6,447 bases of DNA from Dehalococcoidia bacterium. GTDB taxonomy: Bacteria; Chloroflexota; Dehalococcoidia; JACVQG01; JAHKAY01. Positions 6,400 to 6,447 of the stretch are shown piece after piece. Below the pieces are notes generated by a model. It was not told the origin of the DNA, did not search any database, and was given only the letters and a program-made list of their open reading frames with translations. The position numbers were made by a program, and so were the translations under genes. Every line of letters begins with the position of its first letter. Positions within the stretch are counted from its first letter, which is position 1. Where the stretch lies: the NCBI GenBank assembly GCA_030744635.1, contig JASLQE010000218.1:1-6447 (forward strand), read 5' to 3'.

Positions 6400-6414
6400 C
6401 CCACCCGCCCACCC
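6400..6414 (-). other. Four-tract G-quadruplex motif upstream of the promoter
   Basis: The minus (coding) strand reads GGGTGGGCGGGTGGG: four G3 tracts with single-nucleotide loops, the arrangement that forms the most stable parallel quadruplexes. It lies about 70-85 nt upstream of the inferred transcription start and outside the preferred coding region. Function is not shown; it may affect melting or transcription from the nearby promoter. Confidence 0.6.
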
Positions 6415-6428
6415 GTGATTATTTTTCC

Positions 6429-6447
6429 TGGGGGGCGAAGCCCCCCA
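6429..6447. repeat. Perfect short inverted repeat (hairpin) at the right edge
   Basis: TGGGGGGC (6429-6436) and GCCCCCCA (6440-6447) form an uninterrupted 8-bp stem with a 3-nt loop (GAA on plus, TTC on minus). On the minus strand it is followed by an A-rich stretch rather than T's, and on the plus strand the T-run comes before it, so it is not a canonical terminator for anything seen here. The other flank is outside the window. It may be part of an intergenic repeat. Confidence 0.6.

Noticed and set aside
6419..6447. Intrinsic terminator reading of the edge hairpin and its T-run.
   Set aside because: In the plus direction the T-run precedes the stem, and in the minus direction an A-rich stretch follows it. 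Neither is terminator-like within the visible sequence.

Overview
The window is a dense, GC-rich stretch of bacterial DNA with every credible gene on the minus strand. In transcription order (right to left) it holds a class III (CaiB/BaiF) CoA-transferase, one subunit of the 2-hydroxyacyl-CoA dehydratase family, a zinc-dependent medium-chain alcohol dehydrogenase, a short-chain dehydrogenase of the (3R)-hydroxyacyl-CoA dehydrogenase (MFE-2-like) type, a large AtuA-family protein (DUF1446, acyclic terpene utilisation), and the beginning of a small AtuA C-terminal-type protein cut off by the left edge. No RNA genes, transposases, CRISPR arrays or phage genes are visible.

The organism cannot be named from the sequence. 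The mix of CaiB/BaiF transferase, AtuA, MFE-2-like SDR and an oxygen-sensitive Fe-S dehydratase subunit fits an uncultured anaerobe with many acyl-CoA-degrading gene sets. Dehalococcoidia-type Chloroflexota is one guess, Desulfobacterota-like bacteria another; this is low-confidence inference.

Layout: 6306-6447 is a leader region with a perfect short hairpin at the very edge (6429-6447), a four-tract G-quadruplex motif on the coding strand (6400-6414) and a sigma70-like promoter (6338-6367) just ahead of the CoA-transferase. The transferase and dehydratase genes are 31 nt apart and probably co-transcribed. A 119-nt gap with an extended -10 element (3675-3683) then separates them from the alcohol dehydrogenase, so the last four genes may also have their own transcript. 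Alcohol dehydrogenase and SDR are 45 nt apart. SDR and AtuA are separated by about 95-130 nt, depending on which AtuA start is used. The two AtuA genes overlap by 4 nt (GTGA), suggesting translational coupling.

Together the genes look like part of a CoA-thioester catabolic operon. The transferase would load a carboxylic acid onto CoA, the dehydratase-family protein would act on the acyl-CoA, the two dehydrogenases would oxidise hydroxyl groups, and the AtuA pair would play its still poorly defined role in branched or terpenoid acyl-CoA breakdown. The substrate is unknown. The most unusual points are the AtuA start region, which has no canonical start codon where family homology says translation should begin; the single dehydratase subunit without partner or activator; and the G-quadruplex motif upstream of the operon promoter.
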